From Corynebacterium lubricantis DSM 45231 (GTDB lineage: Bacteria; Actinomycetota; Actinomycetes; Mycobacteriales; Mycobacteriaceae): a stretch of DNA of 64,000 bases. Of the stretch, positions 18,201-26,337 are shown one piece after another. The notes beneath the pieces were generated by a model. That model was not told where the DNA came from and did no database searches. It saw nothing but the letters and a program-made list of their open reading frames with translations. Location: contig NZ_KB902193.1 in the NCBI RefSeq assembly GCF_000379425.1, positions 160,795 through 224,794 of the forward strand, given 5' to 3'. Both the position numbers and the translations under genes were made by a program. Each line of letters opens with the position of its first letter. Positions within the stretch are counted from its first letter, which is position 1.

Positions 18201-19697
18201 CTAGGGCGACTCAGCCTTTCTGACCACGTCCATCGCCTCCTGATAATTCGAGGTGGCGGCGTCCTTGCCGTTCCACACAGCAATATTGCGCACGTCGGGC
18301 ATCATGTCGCGGTGGAAGACGGGGTCTAGGCCTGCCTTCTTTTGAGTGGTGTAGTTCTTTAGCAGCCGCACGGCTACCGTACTCAACGGGATAATCGCGC
18401 AGAGGTTAATCAGAACCATGATGCCGGCGAAGGTGTCGCCGAGCGCCCACACCAGCGGGACAGAAGCGATTGCTCCAAAGAAGACACTCGCCAATACCAG
18501 CAGGCGAAAGACCAACATGACCACCTTGGAATCGGTGAAGTACTGGATATTGGCCTGGGCCAAGTAGTAGTTGCCCAGCACCGAGGAAAACGCCAGGAAG
18601 AACATCACGGCGGTAATGAAATGAATGCCCCAGTCACCGACGACGGCCGCCAGCGCGGACTGTGTCAGCGAAGACGACTGGATGTCTCCGGTGGCGTAGT
18701 CAACACCAGAGAGCAAGATAATAAACGCGGTAATGCTGCAGACAAGCAAGGTGTCGAAGTAGACGCCGAGGGTCTGGACCAAGCCCTGCTTCACCGGGTG
18801 GGAGACGGTCGCGGTCGCAGCGGCGTTGGGGACAGAACCCTCGCCAGCCTCGTTGGAAAACAGGCCACGGCGCATGCCGTTCATGAACGCGAGCCAGAAA
18901 GCGCCCCAGACAGTAGCGGTAGCAACGGGGCGGAAGCCGAAGGCACCAGCGATGATGTCAGTGATCATGGCTGGGACCTGGTTGAAGTTGATCACGATGA
19001 CCAGCACACCGACGATGACGTAAGCGCCGGCCATGAAAGGAACCAACCACTGGGTCACGCTGGCGATGCGCTGCACGCCGCCGAAGATGACCAGCGCGGA
19101 AAGCACTGCCATGCCGAGGCCAACAAGCGCCTTCGCGGTGGTGGATGGGGTGCCCAGGGAAACGGTGATCGCCTCAACGACTGCGTTGGACTGCAGCGCG
19201 TTGTAGACAAAACCGAAGGTGATTGTGATGGCCACGCCGAAGATGACGGCCAGCCAGCGAGCGTTGAGGCCAAGGGTCATGTAGTACGCGGGTCCACCAC
19301 GGTAGCTGTCGCCGTCCTTGACCTTCCACAGCTGCGCCAGGGTCGACTCAACGAACGACGTCGCGCCACCGACGAGGGCGATGATCCACATCCAGAACAC
19401 CGCGCCGGGCCCGCCCAGGGTGATGGCGAGCGCGACACCTGCAACATTGGCGGTGCCCACGCGTGAAGCCGCGGAAATCGTGAATGCCTTGAACGCGGAG
19501 ATGTCTTGCTTATCGGCGTATTCGCCGTCCTTCGCTGGCTTTTCGACGACTGCCTTGAACATCTCCGGAATCATCCGGATTTGAACAAGCATCGTCTTGC
19601 CGCCGAAGTAGAGTCCGGCGGCAACAAGGAGGAAGGGTAAGACCATCCACAGGTTGTCATTGACAACGTTGGTGACGAAGTTTTCCACAGATTCCAT
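18201..19697 (-). CDS. Sodium:alanine (AGCS) symporter
   Basis: A 498-residue membrane protein with about 11 hydrophobic segments. The AGCS family signature region is clear: AFKAFTISAASRVGTANVAGVALAI and, later, GMRRGLFSNEAGEGSVPNAAA. The family imports alanine or glycine with Na+ (or H+). Single gene: it converges with the desulfurase-like gene 9 bases away and lies 50 bases downstream of the quinone oxidoreductase on the same strand. The exact substrate is not readable. Confidence 0.92.
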   Translation of the reverse strand: MESVENFVTNVVNDNLWMVLPFLLVAAGLYFGGKTMLVQIRMIPEMFKAVVEKPAKDGEYADKQDISAFKAFTISAASRVGTANVAGVALAITLGGPGAVFWMWIIALVGGATSFVESTLAQLWKVKDGDSYRGGPAYYMTLGLNARWLAVIFGVAITITFGFVYNALQSNAVVEAITVSLGTPSTTAKALVGLGMAVLSALVIFGGVQRIASVTQWLVPFMAGAYVIVGVLVIVINFNQVPAMITDIIAGAFGFRPVATATVWGAFWLAFMNGMRRGLFSNEAGEGSVPNAAATATVSHPVKQGLVQTLGVYFDTLLVCSITAFIILLSGVDYATGDIQSSSLTQSALAAVVGDWGIHFITAVMFFLAFSSVLGNYYLAQANIQYFTDSKVVMLVFRLLVLASVFFGAIASVPLVWALGDTFAGIMVLINLCAIIPLSTVAVRLLKNYTTQKKAGLDPVFHRDMMPDVRNIAVWNGKDAATSNYQEAMDVVRKAESP

Positions 19698-19747
19698 GCC
19701 GAAAATGTTACTTCAGTCACATCAACTTCGTGTAATTGTTTGGGTTT

Positions 19748-20704
19748 TTACACCTCAAGCACGAGTTTGCCCTTCACAGCGCCGGTCTCAAGCAGTTCGT
19801 GCGCCGTTGCTGCTTCGGCCAACGGAAGCGTGCGATCAATCGTCGTTAAGATCTTTCCGCTTTCAATCAGCGGCCACACATTCTCCACCGTCGAGCGACA
19901 AATCTCGGCCTTCTGATCGAGCGGGCGCGCGCGCAGCGTGGTCGCGTGCACCGACTGGCGCCGCGGCATCATGCGCCCCAGTGGCAACGTGCCCTTCGCA
20001 CCGCCCTGCACCGCGATGACGATCAGCTTGCCGTCCATTGCCAGACACCGCACGTTGTCCTCGAGGTATGGTCCGCCAATAATGTCCAGGATGGCATTGC
20101 ATGAGCCCTTGAGCTTATCGACGAACGACTCTTCCTTGTAGTTAATGAGAATGTCCGCGCCGAGCTCTTTACAATGATCGAGCTTTTCCTGCGAGCCCGC
20201 CGTGACGGCTACTTCTACGCCCAGCGCCTTGCACATCTGGATGGCAAAGGAGCCGATGCCGCCGCCTCCGCCGTGGATGAGCACGCGCTGGCCTTCCTTG
20301 ATGCCGGCGAGCATACCCAGGTTTGACCAGACAGTAGCGGCGACCTCCACAATCGAGGCCGTATCCGTGAGACTGAAGCCCTGTGGGACTCGCATGAGCT
20401 GACCCACTGGTACGGCGACATATTCGGCGTAGCCGCCACCCGCCAGCAGGCAACCGACTTCCTCGCCTACCTCGCGGTCGGTGTCACCCGCGTCGACGAT
20501 GGTTCCGGCGCATTCGAGGCCGATGATCTCTGACGCGCCCTGCGGGGCAGGGTAGTTGCCCTTGGCCTGGACAAGGTCTGCGTGATTGACGCCGGCCGCG
20601 GCTACTTTGACGAGCACCTCGCCTGGTTGAAGTTGCGGGGTCTCGGTTTCCTGCAGCTCAAGCGCGCGGGGGTTTTCTGGGTCGGTCTGAATGATTGCTT
20701 TCAT
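19748..20704 (-). CDS. NAD(P)H:quinone oxidoreductase, zinc-independent MDR family
   Basis: A 318-residue medium-chain dehydrogenase of the quinone oxidoreductase/zeta-crystallin type (Rv3777-like). It has an N-terminal GroES-like domain (MKAIIQTDPENPRALELQE...) and a Rossmann domain with VLIHGGGGGIGSFAIQMCKA and, later, ADILINYKEE. The cysteines and histidine that bind structural and catalytic zinc in alcohol dehydrogenases are not seen. The start at 20704 is clear because the open frame upstream crosses the tRNA-Ser gene. Confidence 0.9.
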   Translation of the reverse strand: MKAIIQTDPENPRALELQETETPQLQPGEVLVKVAAAGVNHADLVQAKGNYPAPQGASEIIGLECAGTIVDAGDTDREVGEEVGCLLAGGGYAEYVAVPVGQLMRVPQGFSLTDTASIVEVAATVWSNLGMLAGIKEGQRVLIHGGGGGIGSFAIQMCKALGVEVAVTAGSQEKLDHCKELGADILINYKEESFVDKLKGSCNAILDIIGGPYLEDNVRCLAMDGKLIVIAVQGGAKGTLPLGRMMPRRQSVHATTLRARPLDQKAEICRSTVENVWPLIESGKILTTIDRTLPLAEAATAHELLETGAVKGKLVLEV

Positions 20705-20790
20705 AGTACCCAGGGTAGAGGAACTTAAAGGGCCATACGCTATACTTTTCTCCAGTCTCCGGAGAGGCCTTGAAGGCGTTCTCCGGTGAT

Positions 20791-20875
20791 GGAGACGTGG
20801 CAGAGCGGCCGAATGCACTGGTCTTGAAAACCAGCGAGGGTTAAACCTCCGCGGGTTCAAATCCCGCCGTCTCCG
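20791..20875 (+). tRNA. tRNA-Ser (anticodon UGA), integration target
   Basis: The acceptor stem GGAGACG/CGTCTCC closes the molecule. The anticodon stem CTGGT/ACCAG holds the loop CTTGAAA, giving anticodon TGA. It has a long class II variable arm and the T-loop GGTTCAAATCC. Its last 13 bases are part of the 15-bp duplication flanking the element that follows, so the tRNA stays intact after integration. Confidence 0.95.
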
Positions 20876-20877
20876 CA
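20863..20877 (+). repeat. attL: 15-bp direct repeat at the tRNA-Ser 3' end
   Basis: cccgccgtctccgca, identical to 28226-28240. Bases beyond either side differ, so the crossover core is at most 15 bp. It covers the T-stem 3' side and acceptor 3' strand of the tRNA plus two further bases. Confidence 0.9.
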
Positions 20878-20883
20878 ATCACT

Positions 20884-20918
20884 AAAACCGCTGGTCGTGA
20901 TTGACCGGCGGTTTTTCT
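20884..20918 (+). terminator. Terminator after tRNA-Ser, on the element side
   Basis: AAACCGCTGGTC pairs with GACCGGCGGTTT, followed by TTTCTT. It lies inside the element, so the tRNA now ends on a terminator supplied by the element; the presumed original one is at 28247-28293. Confidence 0.75.
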
Positions 20919-20989
20919 TATTTATGCAGGTAGGGGTCTGAGTGCTATATGGACGGGGGCGGACAGGAAATGACAAGAAGTAACATGGG

Positions 20990-21008
20990 TAAGGGAAAGT
21001 TAAGGGAA
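20990..21008 (+). repeat. Left arm-type repeat
   Basis: taagggaaagttaagggaa, 19 bp, repeated exactly at 28142-28160. It contains TTAAGGGAA-like units in tandem at 10-base spacing. The position 113 bases inside attL fits an integrase arm-binding site; it also ends 29 bases before the integrase start. Confidence 0.65.
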
Positions 21009-21037
21009 AGAGAAAAGGCACCGGGGAGACAATCGCA

Positions 21038-22285
21038 ATGGCTAAGCGCTCACGTCGATCATGGGGGAAAGTAGCAAAGAAGGGAAAACGGTATTACGCG
21101 GAATACACCGGTCCTGACGGCGCACGTCACACGCCGGGCAAGTCATTCCCCTCGAAATTAGATGCTGATGGTTGGCTGAGCGCTGAGAAGCGATTAATCG
21201 ACCTCGATGCTTGGACTCCCCCGGTACAGCGCGGGCAACAAGAGCGGGCGGACTTGCTCACGGTGGGGGAATGGCTTGATAAGTTCCATGACCTCCTTGA
21301 AACGGGGGCTAAGCCCTTAAAGCCGACAACAGTACAGAATTACCGTGACGTGACCCGTAAGAGAATTACCGCGCCTATCTCGCCGGGAGACGCGGACCCT
21401 GACGTGACGTTCCTTTACTCGATGCGCTTAACCACTGTTACCAAGAACGATATTTATCGATGGTGGGATGCGGTGCAACGCAATTACGACACTCCACCGA
21501 CAAATCAGCAGGCCTATAAACGCTTGAAGGCCGCGTATGCTGAAGCGGCCCGGCGCGAGATGATTTTAGTTAATCCGGTGGAAATTAAGAAGGCTGCGGC
21601 AAAGATTAAGCCCGATGAAAAGTATTTGCCAAGTGATGAAGAATTAGCCAAGATTCTTCATGGTATGAATGACCGATACAAGGCCGTCACCTCGTTAATT
21701 TTTCATCATGGGTTACGCATTGGGGAAGCAATAGCCCTGGAAGTGAGGCATGTTCATGTCGAATACCTACCTGTGCCTTACATGCCAAGGGTCACTGTGA
21801 CGATTGAGCAGGACTTGGCTAGGTTAACTCCTAAGGGTGAGAAAACATACATGCTTTTGCAGCCTCCAAAGACTGAGGCGGGCAATAGGGAAGTGCCGAC
21901 TATGCCGACTGACGTACCCTACTTTTTAAATCACATTGCGCGCTACGTAAATGGGCAAACAACAACGGTGCGAACAGTGGATGGGGTAAAGGAAGTTGAA
22001 TTATTTACTACTACATCTCAGGGCCGGGTTTTGATGGATACTTCATACCGTTCCGTGCTTGACCGTGTGAAACGCGCCGTGGGTGTGAGTGCTGAAATTG
22101 ACCCGCATACCGGCAGGAACTTCATCATTACCATGCTCGCCGAACAGGGGGCAACACTGAAGGAAATTGGCACGTTGCTGGGGCAGGCGGACGTATCGGT
22201 GATTTTGGAAACGTACCTCAAAGTTCGGGGCGGGCGGACAACCACACTGATGGATAGGGTTAGCCAATCGCTTGGAAAGGTATAG
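21038..22285 (+). CDS. int: Tyrosine-recombinase integrase
   Basis: A 415-residue phage-type integrase. N-terminal arm-binding domain (about 8-60: RSWGKVAKKGKRYYAEY), core-binding SAM-like domain (about 73-180: TVGEWLDKFHDLL...), catalytic domain from about 195. Catalytic residues readable: Arg227 in HGLRIGEA, His357 and Arg360 in PHTGRNF, and Tyr393 in ETYLKV. The usual second His/Trp position is Gln383 (LLGQADVS). GGGGAG precedes ATG 21038. It catalyses integration at, and with the HTH protein at 23184 probably excision from, the tRNA-Ser site. Confidence 0.95.
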   Translation: MAKRSRRSWGKVAKKGKRYYAEYTGPDGARHTPGKSFPSKLDADGWLSAEKRLIDLDAWTPPVQRGQQERADLLTVGEWLDKFHDLLETGAKPLKPTTVQNYRDVTRKRITAPISPGDADPDVTFLYSMRLTTVTKNDIYRWWDAVQRNYDTPPTNQQAYKRLKAAYAEAARREMILVNPVEIKKAAAKIKPDEKYLPSDEELAKILHGMNDRYKAVTSLIFHHGLRIGEAIALEVRHVHVEYLPVPYMPRVTVTIEQDLARLTPKGEKTYMLLQPPKTEAGNREVPTMPTDVPYFLNHIARYVNGQTTTVRTVDGVKEVELFTTTSQGRVLMDTSYRSVLDRVKRAVGVSAEIDPHTGRNFIITMLAEQGATLKEIGTLLGQADVSVILETYLKVRGGRTTTLMDRVSQSLGKV

Positions 22286-22288
22286 AGA

Positions 22289-23002
22289 ATGAGTGGGAGT
22301 CTTGCCGGGCTACCTGTAGTAGATGTTCGGGTCGTGCTGGAAAATGAAGGTACATTGTGGGGCGAACTCAATGACCGTGAGCAACAGGAAGCACTTGTGC
22401 GTGTCTGGGATACGCACGCCCTGGACGGTGAAGGCGTGATAGACCTCGCTGGTCTTGGCTGGGAGGCTGAGGGGGCACCACTTACGACGTTTAAGTGGAT
22501 ACGCGTGACCCGTGTAGGCAAGAGAGGTACGCGGATTATGGCCACGTTCTACGTACTGGAGAAGGCCGGGGAACTGTACGACGTGTATTTAGGCGTTCCT
22601 AGGAAGAAGGCGCGACCTAACCCGTTCGTGGACGGTACGCGCCCCCTGAGGCTTAATGAAGGCCGAAAATGGGGCGATAAGGAAGGCAAACAACGTGAAG
22701 CCCTATTCGGTGACCCTGAGGGATGGGAGAAGGATTATCGCCGTGAGGTCAACCGTGACCCGTTGGCCATGTCTAAGCAATTGGCGAACAGAGGTGAGAG
22801 CCACCGCAATGATGAAGTTGTGGCAGTGCGGGACCCGTATAGCAGGGCATGGCAAGTGAGGTTTAACACCGGCAAGAACTCGTTCATGATTAGCGGAATG
22901 AAGTTAGGGCCTTACCTTTACCGGGCAAGACTTACAGGTGAGCATGAGTTACCTTATGCCGTTTTGCAACGCGCTATCCATGGTGGCCACAAGCACCGTT
23001 GA
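22289..23002 (+). CDS. Element protein of unknown function
   Basis: A 237-residue protein whose ATG is three bases after the integrase stop, so both are translated from one message. The first 100 residues form a plausible alpha/beta domain (VVDVRVVLENEGTLWGEL, then FKWIRVTRVGKRGTRIMATFYVLEKAGELYDVYLGV); the rest is basic with GRKWGDKEGKQRE and ends GGHKHR. No membrane segment, cysteine cluster or known motif. I do not recognise it. Its place between integrase and excisionase is where satellites often keep regulators or accessory genes, but nothing here proves a role. Confidence 0.75.
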   Translation: MSGSLAGLPVVDVRVVLENEGTLWGELNDREQQEALVRVWDTHALDGEGVIDLAGLGWEAEGAPLTTFKWIRVTRVGKRGTRIMATFYVLEKAGELYDVYLGVPRKKARPNPFVDGTRPLRLNEGRKWGDKEGKQREALFGDPEGWEKDYRREVNRDPLAMSKQLANRGESHRNDEVVAVRDPYSRAWQVRFNTGKNSFMISGMKLGPYLYRARLTGEHELPYAVLQRAIHGGHKHR

Positions 23003-23141
23003 GGGCCGGGGGTGGCCAGCATAGGCCGTTTAGTGATAACGTGGTTGCACCGTAGCAATACGGGAATGGAAGGATATTTGACCTCCCCTACTTACGATTA
23101 GTGTCGTTCGTGGTTGTACTTAACCTGGTCCTTACGTGCCG

Positions 23142-23157
23142 GGCATGTTTTCATGCC
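23142..23157. promoter_or_regulatory. Inverted repeat upstream of the excisionase gene
   Basis: GGCATG, four T, CATGCC, 26 bases before the ATG at 23184. Possible operator for the replication/excision operon, or a weak hairpin in its leader. The surrounding 23003-23183 gap shows no other clear signal. Confidence 0.4.
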
Positions 23158-23183
23158 TGAACGAAATGGAAGGTTACGCCACA

Positions 23184-23372
23184 ATGGCTACCCATGATCC
23201 TTATATCAACGGCACTAAGGCAGCCGACTACGCAGGTTGCAGTGCGCGCACACTCCGTAGGCGTGTAGCGGAAGGCAAACTTACTGCCTATCGTTCCGGT
23301 CGTATTGTGCGTTATAAGAAGTCTGACCTCGACGCTATGTTTACCCGCACCGATACGTGGGCGGTGAACTAA
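23184..23372 (+). CDS. Excisionase-like MerR/AlpA-type HTH protein
   Basis: A 62-residue protein consisting of a single winged helix domain: GTKAADYAGCSARTLRRRV, then EGKLTAYRSGRIVRYKKSDLDAMF. This is the excisionase/helix-turn-helix_17 pattern in which a short protein bends DNA at attachment sites or activates the element's promoter. ATG 23184 is preferred because GGAAGG lies about 11 bases upstream; an in-frame ATG at 23166 is possible. Its stop overlaps the next start by one base (TAATG at 23370-23374), so it heads the replication operon. Confidence 0.88.
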   Translation: MATHDPYINGTKAADYAGCSARTLRRRVAEGKLTAYRSGRIVRYKKSDLDAMFTRTDTWAVN

Positions 23373-23962
23373 TGGCCATGGAACTGCAAAACCCCGCGCC
23401 GGGGGACGCGGGGAATCGCAATAAACACCGGGTGAGTGTCACCGCTGACTCTAACATCACATTAGACGATACGCAGGCTCAAACTGAGCGCGCACTTTTG
23501 CATGGACTCCTAACATCACCGGTTCGTCTCGTAATTGGACTGGCTGACGCATACCTCCAACCTCGCGACTTTCTGGACGAACAGGCCCGCACCGTTTATC
23601 GCGCCATTCTTGCTGAGGCAAACGAGATAGCGGAAGCAGGGGAGACAGATAAAACGGTTAACCCTACCCGCGTAGTCAATGCGCTGCGGGCACAAGGGGA
23701 ATACACAGGCACCGTGCCTAGGCTAATGGTCAATGTAAGCGCCACAGGGATACCAGCGCCCGCATGGGCAACAACTGAGCGCCTAGCCCGTGACCTCGTT
23801 GGGCAACGCCTGAGACACGCCCTGGAGGCGGTTGGCATCACGTTACAAGCGGCCTCACACGGTTCACACGCCGATATTCGCCTAGCCCTCCAGCACGCGC
23901 GCCACCTTGAATCGTTAGCGAAGCGTGCCGGGGTGATTGAGGAAACAGGTGAGGTGAAATGA
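23372..23962 (+). CDS. DnaB N-terminal-domain-like replication protein
   Basis: A 196-residue protein. After a polar leader (about 40 residues) comes a helical domain matching the N-terminal, primase-contacting domain of DnaB: TERALLHGLLTSPVRLVIGLADAYLQPRDFLDEQARTVYRAIL is the region (about 37-80), followed by TRVVNALRAQGEY. The RecA-type helicase domain is absent. Start by TAATG overlap with the excisionase gene; the stop overlaps the vapE start (ATGA at 23959-23962). Probable role: accessory loader or primase-interacting partner for the VapE helicase next door (inference). Confidence 0.82.
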   Translation: MAMELQNPAPGDAGNRNKHRVSVTADSNITLDDTQAQTERALLHGLLTSPVRLVIGLADAYLQPRDFLDEQARTVYRAILAEANEIAEAGETDKTVNPTRVVNALRAQGEYTGTVPRLMVNVSATGIPAPAWATTERLARDLVGQRLRHALEAVGITLQAASHGSHADIRLALQHARHLESLAKRAGVIEETGEVK

Positions 23963-25317
23963 ATGCCGACACCTGGACTAATCAACTCGACCAGAATGAA
24001 ACAACTGGAAAGTATTACAAGACAGGTAGGAACTTCACCACCGTTGCCTTGCATGACCCGTGCTTGCAGGGAATCGTGTTCAACGAGTTTGAAAACACCT
24101 TGTGGAAGAACGGCGTGTCTCAACTCCCGTGGCATACCAGCATAGGGGAATGGACCGACACAGATATGGGTCAATTAACCGCGTACATGGAAAGCATACT
24201 TGGTTCGTATAACGACAAGAAGGCCTTCACCGCGATTGATTATGCAGCGCGACAACGCCCGTACCACCCCGTGAAAGATTACCTAGAATCGTTGCCCGCA
24301 TGGGATAAGGTGCCAAGGCTCGACACTTTGCTTGTGGAATATCTTGGGGCCTCGGACACTAAATATGTCCGTGCCGTGACCCGCAAAACGCTTGTTGCAG
24401 CCGTAGCGCGTGTTTACCAACCTGGAAAGAAGTTTGATTACGTGCTGACGCTCGTAGGGCCTCAGGGACTAGGGAAATCGACCTTGTTTTCTTGCCTTGC
24501 CGGTAGATGGTTTTCTGACTCACTGACGCTGAAAGACATGAAGGACAAGACCGGGCCTGAAAAGTTGCAGGGGTCGTGGATTATCGAACTTGCTGAACTC
24601 GCTGGAATGCGAAAAACAGAAGTGGAAGAGGTTAAAAGTTTCATCACCGCCACCTCGGACAAGTACCGGCCCGCTTATGCACGCAATACCGTCACTATTG
24701 CACGTCAACAGGTCCTCGTGGCCACGACGAACGCTGAAGATGGGTTTTTGAGGGACGTTACGGGTAATCGCCGGTTTTGGCCTGTACATGTTGCAGGGGG
24801 CACTTCAGTGGGACCGACAGACCTTACACCGGACGTTGTGGCACAAGTATGGGCTGAAGCCTTGCACTACTACGTAGACGGGGAACCTTTGTACTTGTCT
24901 AGGTGCCTGGAGTTCGTGGCAAGTGAAGCACAAAAGCAATCAATGGAACACGACGATAGACAAGGAATGGTGGAAACGTACCTGGACACACTTTTGCCTG
25001 ACGGGTGGGAGGATATGGACCGTGTGTCTCGGGTTCAATGGCTTGGGAAATCGCCGAGAGATAGAGCGGGGGTTTACCTACCGGGTAAGCACCGTAGAAC
25101 CACCGTATCGAACATGGAGATATGGGCTGAATGTTTTGGCAATCTTCCCTCAGAAATGAAGCCGCAAAGAGACGCGCCAGAAATCAAGAAAATCATGTCT
25201 CAGATTGACGGGTGGGGCGCGCGTCAAGGTACTGCCCGTGTGGGGCCTTATGGGAAGCCGTACGGGAAGCAGCGCCTATACAGCCGTGGGGAGGTGGAAA
25301 AGGTGGCAACTACCTAA
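23959..25317 (+). CDS. VapE-like P-loop replication helicase
   Basis: A 452-residue VapE/DUF5906-type ATPase. Walker A GPQGLGKST at about 167-175, Walker B region WIIELAELAG at about 207-216, the conserved RQQVLVATTNAED strand and the family hallmark FLRDVTGNRRFWPV around 263-276. Such proteins act as satellite and phage replicative helicases, often with a primase domain; here no primase domain is fused. The start overlaps the DnaB-N-like gene. The C-terminal 90 residues are basic and may bind the repeats at 25322-25595 directly downstream. Confidence 0.9.
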   Translation: MNADTWTNQLDQNETTGKYYKTGRNFTTVALHDPCLQGIVFNEFENTLWKNGVSQLPWHTSIGEWTDTDMGQLTAYMESILGSYNDKKAFTAIDYAARQRPYHPVKDYLESLPAWDKVPRLDTLLVEYLGASDTKYVRAVTRKTLVAAVARVYQPGKKFDYVLTLVGPQGLGKSTLFSCLAGRWFSDSLTLKDMKDKTGPEKLQGSWIIELAELAGMRKTEVEEVKSFITATSDKYRPAYARNTVTIARQQVLVATTNAEDGFLRDVTGNRRFWPVHVAGGTSVGPTDLTPDVVAQVWAEALHYYVDGEPLYLSRCLEFVASEAQKQSMEHDDRQGMVETYLDTLLPDGWEDMDRVSRVQWLGKSPRDRAGVYLPGKHRRTTVSNMEIWAECFGNLPSEMKPQRDAPEIKKIMSQIDGWGARQGTARVGPYGKPYGKQRLYSRGEVEKVATT

Positions 25318-25321
25318 ACCG

Positions 25322-25595
25322 GGTAGGCAACGAGAATTAGGCTCGTTGCCGACGTGTTGCCTACCTTGTTGTCCCTTGTATGTACTGGTTAAACCATGTA
25401 AATCACCGATTAGCAACAAGGCAACAAGATATTGAATAGAAGAGCACAGGAAAGTGGGGAGGCATAGAGGTGCATAAGCGTATGTAGGGTTACAGACTTT
25501 TGAGACATACCTTGTTGCCCGATCAGAACACGCGTAGTTTTCACCCATGACCTGTGTAGATACATTGCAACAAGGTTGGGTAGCGGCCTTGTTGC
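25322..25595. repeat. Iteron-like repeat cluster, candidate replication origin of the element
   Basis: The non-coding stretch after vapE (25318-25638) carries GCAACAAGG or its complement at 25413, 25510, 25567 and 25587, plus one-mismatch copies at 25364 and 25421. At its left end GGTAGGCAAC (25322-25331) is inverted as GTTGCCTACC (25356-25365), and GGCAACGAG (25326) is inverted as CTCGTTGCC (25342). A+T-rich DNA lies between the copies. Clustered short repeats next to a replication helicase gene are typical of origins; operator function is the alternative. Confidence 0.65.
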
Positions 25596-25638
25596 TTATT
25601 GCAAAATGTCTAAATCCAACCAAAAATGGAAGGAAGAA

Positions 25639-25698
25639 ATGTTTGACACTAAGAAGATTGACGTAAACCGGCCCGCCTCCCACCCCGCAAACCAGTAA
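25639..25698 (+). CDS. Possible 19-residue peptide
   Basis: ATG 25639 is preceded by GGAAGGAAG at good spacing, the best ribosome site in the element, and opens a frame of 19 codons (MFDTKKIDVNRPASHPANQ). It may be a leader peptide for the terminase-like gene 46 bases downstream, a tiny protein, or chance. Confidence 0.3.
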   Translation: MFDTKKIDVNRPASHPANQ

Positions 25699-25744
25699 AC
25701 CCGTTTTTCATCGAATACAGGAACCCCGAAAATACCGGGGAGAA

Positions 25745-26191
25745 ATGGAACTAGTTATCATGAATGCCATTACGGAACTTGCCTTGCAGCACCGCAAAAA
25801 GACGGCCTTGCAGTTACGTCTTGAAGGTATGACATATACCGACATTGCCGAAAGCATGAGCATGAGCGTGAGCACAGTTCATGGCTACGTCAAAGACTCA
25901 ATAAGCGCTATTACGAAAGAAGATGCTGAGGCCCTACGTGATGTTGAAGTGGCCCGCCTTGATGCTCTCCAACACGCAGTTTGGGATAGAGCGCTAGACG
26001 GCGAACTAAAGGCCGTGGACACTGCCTTAAAAATTATCGACCGCCGTATTCGACTCCTAGGCCTTGATATGCCTCAACAGGTTGCTATGGGCCCGAACGA
26101 CGTTGATCTCGATGCGACGGTGGAGAAATTGCGTACTGAGTTTCTAAGAATTGAACAGGCAGCGTGGGAGAATAACATCCTAGACGGGTAG
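25745..26191 (+). CDS. Terminase-small-subunit-like HTH protein
   Basis: A 148-residue protein. Residues about 20-53 form a sigma-region-4-like helix-turn-helix (ALQLRLEGMTYTDIAESMSM). Then comes VEVARLDALQHAVWDRALDG and LKIIDRRIRLLGLDMP, the pattern I know from actinophage small terminase subunits (R.D.L...W..A..G...A....LKI.DRR..LLGLD). Small terminase binds the packaging site; in satellites it redirects helper-phage packaging to satellite DNA. No large subunit is present. ATG 25745 sits close to GGGGAG; ATG 25760 is an alternative. A plain regulator is the other possibility. Confidence 0.75.
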   Translation: MELVIMNAITELALQHRKKTALQLRLEGMTYTDIAESMSMSVSTVHGYVKDSISAITKEDAEALRDVEVARLDALQHAVWDRALDGELKAVDTALKIIDRRIRLLGLDMPQQVAMGPNDVDLDATVEKLRTEFLRIEQAAWENNILDG

Positions 26192-26337
26192 CCACTACTA
26201 ATTGTTACTTCACGTTGAAACTCACCCCCGCTATGGGTGTGTAAGCCTAGGTGAGACACTTGCGCGCGTGTTGTGTCGTGATTGGCTCGTTTTGTCGTAC
26301 AAACTGAAGATTTGACACTACTGAAAGGGAGGCACGC

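Noticed and set aside
23959..25317. Virulence factor, from the name virulence-associated protein E
   Set aside because: The motifs are those of a replication helicase of phages and satellites; nothing points to virulence.
25276..25683. Minus-strand 135-codon frame across the iteron region
   Set aside because: Its codons are dictated by the repeats and the end of vapE; no ribosome site, no protein-like composition.
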